From Bradyrhizobium sp. CCBAU 53338 (GTDB lineage Bacteria > Pseudomonadota > Alphaproteobacteria > Rhizobiales > Xanthobacteraceae), in NCBI RefSeq assembly GCF_015291665.1, contig NZ_CP030048.1, positions 2,294,001-2,358,000 on the forward strand: DNA of 64,000 nt. Direction: 5' to 3'. Under the pieces are notes generated by a model, which saw only the letters and a list, made by a program, of their open reading frames with translations, made no database searches and was not told where the DNA came from. Both the position numbers and the translations under genes were made by a program. Each line of letters opens with the position of its first letter. Within the stretch, counting starts at the first letter, position 1. This document shows positions 60,848-64,000 of this stretch, in pieces.

Positions 60848-61882
60848 TCAGAGCTTTAGCTGGAGCCGATCGGCAACCCGCCTGGCGATCTCCGCCGGCG
60901 CCTCGCCCGGGTAGGGATGCACCGAACTGACGTTGATCTCGCCGAGTACGTAGCTGTCGCTCCCGTCGGCTTGGACCGGGCCGAGCATGAAATCGGCGTC
61001 CCAGATCGCAGGTAGGTCGTCTCGCGCGATATCCAGCAATGACGTTAGCTGCGGCGTCCACTCGTCCTCCATCAACCGGCGCAGCCGCTGGAAGTGCGGG
61101 TCAGCGTTCGACGTGTAGAGCCGCGGTCCGGCGTCAGATCGCGCGGCCGGCGAGTCGACCAGGGCTTTGACCTTGTGGTGGCCGAAGCCGGCACAGCGAT
61201 CGCCTGCCATGTAGCAGCGGACCACGCCCTCGCTCAGGCAAGGCTGGAACGCCTGGTCGATGACACTGCCGTTCTCGAAATACTCCGCACAGCGACGAAG
61301 AAAATCATCCAGCGTCAGTTCCTCGGGCGCGTCCTTGGTCGCATCCAGCACCTTGATCATGGAGGAGGTCGGCAACTTCTCGACCTTCCAGACGCCTTGG
61401 CCGCCGTTGCCCCGGTTGCGTTTGATCACGCGCGGGCCGGCGGCGAGCCGCGTTGGCAACTCGGCGTGCATGGCCGCAGCGGTTTGATATAGCGCTGTGT
61501 CGCTTCCCCATCCCATCGAGCGGGTATGATAGAGAACCTCCTTGGTGCCCATCTTGAGGATGACATCGGGATGGGTACTCACCCACACGCCCTGCGCGGC
61601 GACGTCGCGCAGCAGCGCGTCGAGACTGGCGCGGTTTCGGCCGTCTTGAATCGGGTTGACCCAGACGAGCACTCCGTCCACCGCGAGCAGTTGTTCGCGG
61701 ACGGTGTCGGCGAAACTTTCGTCGTAGATCGCAGGGCGCCCGTCGACGCCGACGGCGGCCAGCGCCTCGAAGACGTCGACGAAGCGGCCGTTTTTCGAGG
61801 TCGCGTCTCGGCGCGCGGCGGCATCTCCTCGCGAGAGGATGGCGACGGTGCGTCGGGAAGAGGGATGCTTCTCGGTATTCAT
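60848..61882 (-). CDS. Cj0069-like ATP-grasp protein
   Basis: The roughly 344-aa protein has an N-terminal nucleotide-like domain (VAILSRGDAAARRDATSKNG, then DGVLVWVNPIQDGRN) and an ATP-grasp core (GPRVIKRNRGNGGQGVWKVE, then DADFMLGPVQADG and VLGEINVSSVHPYPGEAP). The Glu/Asn Mg-binding pair fits GEINVSS. ATP-grasp enzymes join a carboxylate to an amine or thiol. The gene heads an operon with FetA and FetB, an association I do not recall as described. The ATG at 61882 is chosen over the TTG at 61888. Confidence 0.8.
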   Translation of the reverse strand: MNTEKHPSSRRTVAILSRGDAAARRDATSKNGRFVDVFEALAAVGVDGRPAIYDESFADTVREQLLAVDGVLVWVNPIQDGRNRASLDALLRDVAAQGVWVSTHPDVILKMGTKEVLYHTRSMGWGSDTALYQTAAAMHAELPTRLAAGPRVIKRNRGNGGQGVWKVEKLPTSSMIKVLDATKDAPEELTLDDFLRRCAEYFENGSVIDQAFQPCLSEGVVRCYMAGDRCAGFGHHKVKALVDSPAARSDAGPRLYTSNADPHFQRLRRLMEDEWTPQLTSLLDIARDDLPAIWDADFMLGPVQADGSDSYVLGEINVSSVHPYPGEAPAEIARRVADRLQLKL

Positions 61883-62115
61883 GCGCAAGCTCCACGTGTT
61901 GCGTGCTGCGCAGAACTTGGACCGAAGTCTCGCCGGGAGTCTGCTTGATCCCGGACCGGCAGTCTACGTGAGGTCGTTAGGTGCCAGCAAGTGGTCAATC
62001 TTATCCTCGTAAGCTAAGTCGGGAAGCCAGCGCCGAGATCAACTTCGTTCCATCCGATCATAAAATCTTCGTGACGTCGGGCCGATAATTATTGGAGGCC
62101 CTTGGCTCACGCGGG

Positions 62116-62144
62116 TTGACAGCCCCGCCGTCTGGGCATCTATT
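62116..62144 (+). promoter_or_regulatory. Sigma-70-like promoter
   Basis: TTGACA (62116-62121) and TCTATT (62139-62144) are 17 bases apart. The expected transcript starts near 62151 and would carry the rhodanese relic, PepSY, DUF1259 and superoxide dismutase genes. The rest of the 61883-62219 gap shows no gene. Confidence 0.5.
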
Positions 62145-62219
62145 TGCGCCACGGGGATGTGCGATCTCCCCGCGAGGCGTCATGCCCAAGAATCGCGTCC
62201 TGATCACCAAGGGCGCAGC

Positions 62220-62378
62220 ATGTCAGCTCTCTACACCTCCAGTTCACCTGACAAACCATCTCGATTGATAGGCACGGCGGCCGCGCCGATACTCATCGAT
62301 GTGCGCATCGATGAGTACTTCTCGGTCGATGCACGCCTGATTCCCGGCGCGGTGCGGCCGACGAACAAGGCCAAGTGA
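62220..62378 (+). pseudogene. Truncated rhodanese-type (ChrB-related) N-terminus
   Basis: The 52-codon frame reads DKPSRLIGTAAAPILIDVRI, then DEYFSVDARLIPGAVRPTNK. This is the N-terminal rhodanese segment that begins rhodanese/chromate-resistance (ChrB-type) proteins (normal pattern: DKLxRLIGTPxxPxLIDVRxDEDF...RLIPGAVR). It ends at TGA before the catalytic cysteine, and the ChrB domain is absent, so it is a relic. GGGCGCAGC precedes the ATG. Confidence 0.65.
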
Positions 62379-62428
62379 GCCCGGCGGGAGGAACAACTTC
62401 TGGGGCAGGGACAACCAGGAGATCAGAC

Positions 62429-62662
62429 ATGCGGATATCGATGATCTATCAGGCAGCGCTCTTCGTAGAGCTAGCGATGGGCCTCTCGCCCGCCCACGCC
62501 CTGACCCAGGAAGAGCTGGTCGCCAAGATTCAGGCGGCCGGCTATTCGCAGGTGAAAGACGTCAAGTCGACGGCCGAAGGTACCACCGCCAAGGCGGTGA
62601 AGGACGGCAAGCCGGTGACGCTCGTCGTCGACAGCAGCGGCCAGATCAAAGAACGCGACTGA
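62429..62662 (+). CDS. Exported PepSY-domain protein
   Basis: The 77-aa product has a signal peptide (MIYQAALFVELAMGLSPAHA) and a PepSY-like domain: LTQEELVAKIQAAGYSQVKD, then KAVKDGKPVTLVVDSSGQIK. Such small periplasmic proteins often act as inhibitors or ligands near metal or redox stress genes. AGGAGATCAGAC precedes the ATG. It is followed after 17 bases by the DUF1259 gene. Confidence 0.82.
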   Translation: MRISMIYQAALFVELAMGLSPAHALTQEELVAKIQAAGYSQVKDVKSTAEGTTAKAVKDGKPVTLVVDSSGQIKERD

Positions 62663-62679
62663 GCTCGAGGAGCAGTACG

Positions 62680-63591
62680 ATGAAACGGACAATTTACGCG
62701 CTGATCGTGCTCGGCGCCTGGCTCCTGGCACTTGCCTCCGGCTCATTCGTTTCGGCGGCACATGCGCAGAGCGTCGACTGGCAGAAAGTCGATGAGACGC
62801 TGGGACGCAAGCCCGCCGTCTCGGACGACGTCCATCGCTACGGCTTTCCCCGGACCGATCTGTCGGTGACGCTGGACGGCGTGGCAATCAAGCCTGCGCT
62901 GGCGCTCGGCGGTTGGGTCGCGTTCAAGCCGGGGCACGGCGGCGCCATGGTCATGGGCGACCTTGTGCTGCTCGAGACCGAGATCAACCCCGTGATGGCG
63001 AAGATGATCGCGAACGGTCTCGAGATCACCGCCGTACACAACCATCTGCTGCGGGCGAGCCCGGCGACGTTCTACATGCACGTCGCCGGCCACGGCGACC
63101 CCGTCAAGCTGGCCTCGGCGATCCACGATGCGTTGGCCGAGAGCAAGACGCCGCTGACGGTCGCGGCGCCGGCGAGCCCGCCGCCGGCCGTCGATCTCGA
63201 CACCGCAAAGCTCGACCAAATCATCGGCGTGAAGGGCCAGGCCAACGGAGGCGTATACCAGTTCAACGTCAAGCGGCGCGACCCGATCACGCAGGATGGG
63301 ATGCCGTTGACCCCCGTCGGTCCGATGGGCGTCGCGATCGGCATCAACTTCCAGCCAACGGGAGGCGGGAAGGCGGCTATCACGGGCGACTTCGTGCTGA
63401 CCGGCGACGAGGTCAACCCGGTCATCCTGGCGCTGCGGGCACACGGCATCGAGGTGACCGCGCTGCACAGCCACATGCTCGACGAGCAGCCCAGGCTGTT
63501 CTTCATGCACTTTTGGGCGAACGACGACGCAGTGAAGCTTGCCGAAGGCTTGCGCGCGGCACTCGACAAGACTGCCAGTACGAAGAGTTGA
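62680..63591 (+). CDS. DUF1259 protein (LppY/LpqO family, two domains)
   Basis: The 303-aa exported protein has a signal peptide (LIVLGAWLLALASGSFVSAA, then HAQS). Two similar DUF1259 domains occupy about residues 32-155 and 180-300. Each has a His-rich end: EITAVHNHLLRASPATFYMH in the first, EVTALHSHMLDEQPRLFFMH in the second. The repeated HNH/HSH and F(F/Y)MH motifs could bind a metal. The family is described as LppY/LpqO in mycobacteria. Same strand and tight spacing to PepSY and superoxide dismutase genes suggest one stress operon. Confidence 0.88.
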   Translation: MKRTIYALIVLGAWLLALASGSFVSAAHAQSVDWQKVDETLGRKPAVSDDVHRYGFPRTDLSVTLDGVAIKPALALGGWVAFKPGHGGAMVMGDLVLLETEINPVMAKMIANGLEITAVHNHLLRASPATFYMHVAGHGDPVKLASAIHDALAESKTPLTVAAPASPPPAVDLDTAKLDQIIGVKGQANGGVYQFNVKRRDPITQDGMPLTPVGPMGVAIGINFQPTGGGKAAITGDFVLTGDEVNPVILALRAHGIEVTALHSHMLDEQPRLFFMHFWANDDAVKLAEGLRAALDKTASTKS

Positions 63592-63619
63592 GCCAAGGAT
63601 TGAGGGAAGGAGCCGCCCG

Positions 63620-64000
63620 ATGCCCTACGAAACCAAACCGCTGCCGTTCGACCCGAAATCGATCAGCGGGATCTCTGAAAAGGCGCTCGTCAGCCACTAT
63701 GAGAACAACTACGACGGCGCGGTGAAGCGGCTCAACGCCATCAGCGTGCAATTCGCCGAGCTGGATTTCGCCAAGGCGCCGAACTTCGTCATCAACGGGC
63801 TCAAACGTGAAGAGCTGATCGCCGCAAATTCGATGATCCTGCATGAGATCTACTTCGATGGTCTCGGCGGCGCCAGCAAGCCGGGCGGCGCGCTCGCCGA
63901 GGGAAAGCTAAGGAGTCGAGGTGAAGGGAATGAGAAAACTCGCTGTGCAGTGTCGGGATTGGTCGGTCTGATTGCCGGCGCACAGACAGGTCGCGCGCAG
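63620..64000 (+). CDS. Fe/Mn superoxide dismutase, similarity stops early; partial at window end
   Basis: The frame from the ATG 63620 (GGGAAGGAGCC ahead) is open to the window end (127 codons). Residues 1-90 match Fe/Mn superoxide dismutase N-termini related to the ChrC type: ALVSHYENNYDGAVKRLNAI, then LKREELIAANSMILHEIYFD with two metal-ligand-like histidines. After about residue 95 (GALAEGKLRSRGEGNEK) similarity ends and a signal-peptide-like stretch follows (VSGLVGLIAGAQTGRAQ). Either the gene was truncated and fused by a rearrangement or another gene begins here. The C-terminal metal ligands (DVWEHAYY type) are not seen. Confidence 0.7.
   Translation, partial: MPYETKPLPFDPKSISGISEKALVSHYENNYDGAVKRLNAISVQFAELDFAKAPNFVINGLKREELIAANSMILHEIYFDGLGGASKPGGALAEGKLRSRGEGNEKTRCAVSGLVGLIAGAQTGRAQ

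Noticed and set aside
1..64000. CRISPR arrays, rRNA or tRNA genes
   Set aside because: No regularly spaced direct repeats of 25-40 bases and no rRNA- or tRNA-like segments were recognised by eye.

Overview
The window looks like chromosome of a Bradyrhizobium-type alphaproteobacterium (Nitrobacteraceae). It is GC-rich, its small secreted proteins and its intergenic palindromes are of a rhizobial kind, and the accessory genes for PQQ-linked alcohol oxidation, the Fe/Mn superoxide dismutase type and the multi-GAF kinase all fit. This assignment is inference from sequence style; no marker gene such as rRNA is present.

Region 1 (about 0.2-18.5 kb) is an accessory cluster for quinoprotein (PQQ) alcohol oxidation, probably the lanthanide-dependent XoxF type. 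It holds a NitT/TauT-like ABC importer, a fused SoxYZ-like carrier, a zinc metallohydrolase, XoxJ, a C-CW-motif protein, and a five-gene operon: exported protein, ABC-2 permease, ATPase, YVTN beta-propeller and periplasmic binding protein. A DUF3280-like exported protein, S-formylglutathione hydrolase, a divergent response regulator/histidine kinase pair and a large TonB-dependent receptor complete it. Together they suggest metal or cofactor uptake, periplasmic electron relay, formaldehyde disposal and sensing. The dehydrogenase and its cytochrome are not in the window; they may lie just to the left.

Region 2 (18.6-33 kb) is catabolic. A MurR/RpiR regulator faces a complete dipeptide/opine-type ABC importer operon. 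A ribose-type sugar ABC operon follows on the minus strand, then a GrlR-like protein, a Tat-exported family 1 beta-glucosidase, a thiolase and an HU protein.

Region 3 (33.3-42.5 kb) is stress-related and housekeeping: Lon with a small coupled ORF and Hsp20, a DUF892 ferritin-like protein, MarC, a class II aldolase next to a CLC channel, a DUF900 hydrolase and a Tyr/Gly-rich exported protein.

Region 4 (42.5-64 kb) is an accessory region with more A/T-rich stretches and decayed IS elements (IS21, ISL3, two IS110 types, IS3). Its cargo starts with an inducible-looking operon: MddA-like methyltransferase, TetR regulator and an alpha/beta-hydrolase fused to a glycosyltransferase, with a palindrome inside the promoter spacer. 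PilZ, several tiny proteins, cysteine synthase, a five-GAF histidine kinase with its receiver, a PRC-barrel protein and an ATP-grasp/FetA/FetB operon follow. The window ends in a chromate/superoxide-like operon with a truncated rhodanese fragment, PepSY, DUF1259 and a superoxide dismutase whose similarity stops abruptly.

No tRNA, rRNA or CRISPR array was found. The strongest candidates for something undescribed are the methyltransferase/TetR/hydrolase-glycosyltransferase operon, the ATP-grasp/FetAB operon, the uncharacterised exported members of the PQQ cluster, and a small gene continued in frame beyond one amber codon.
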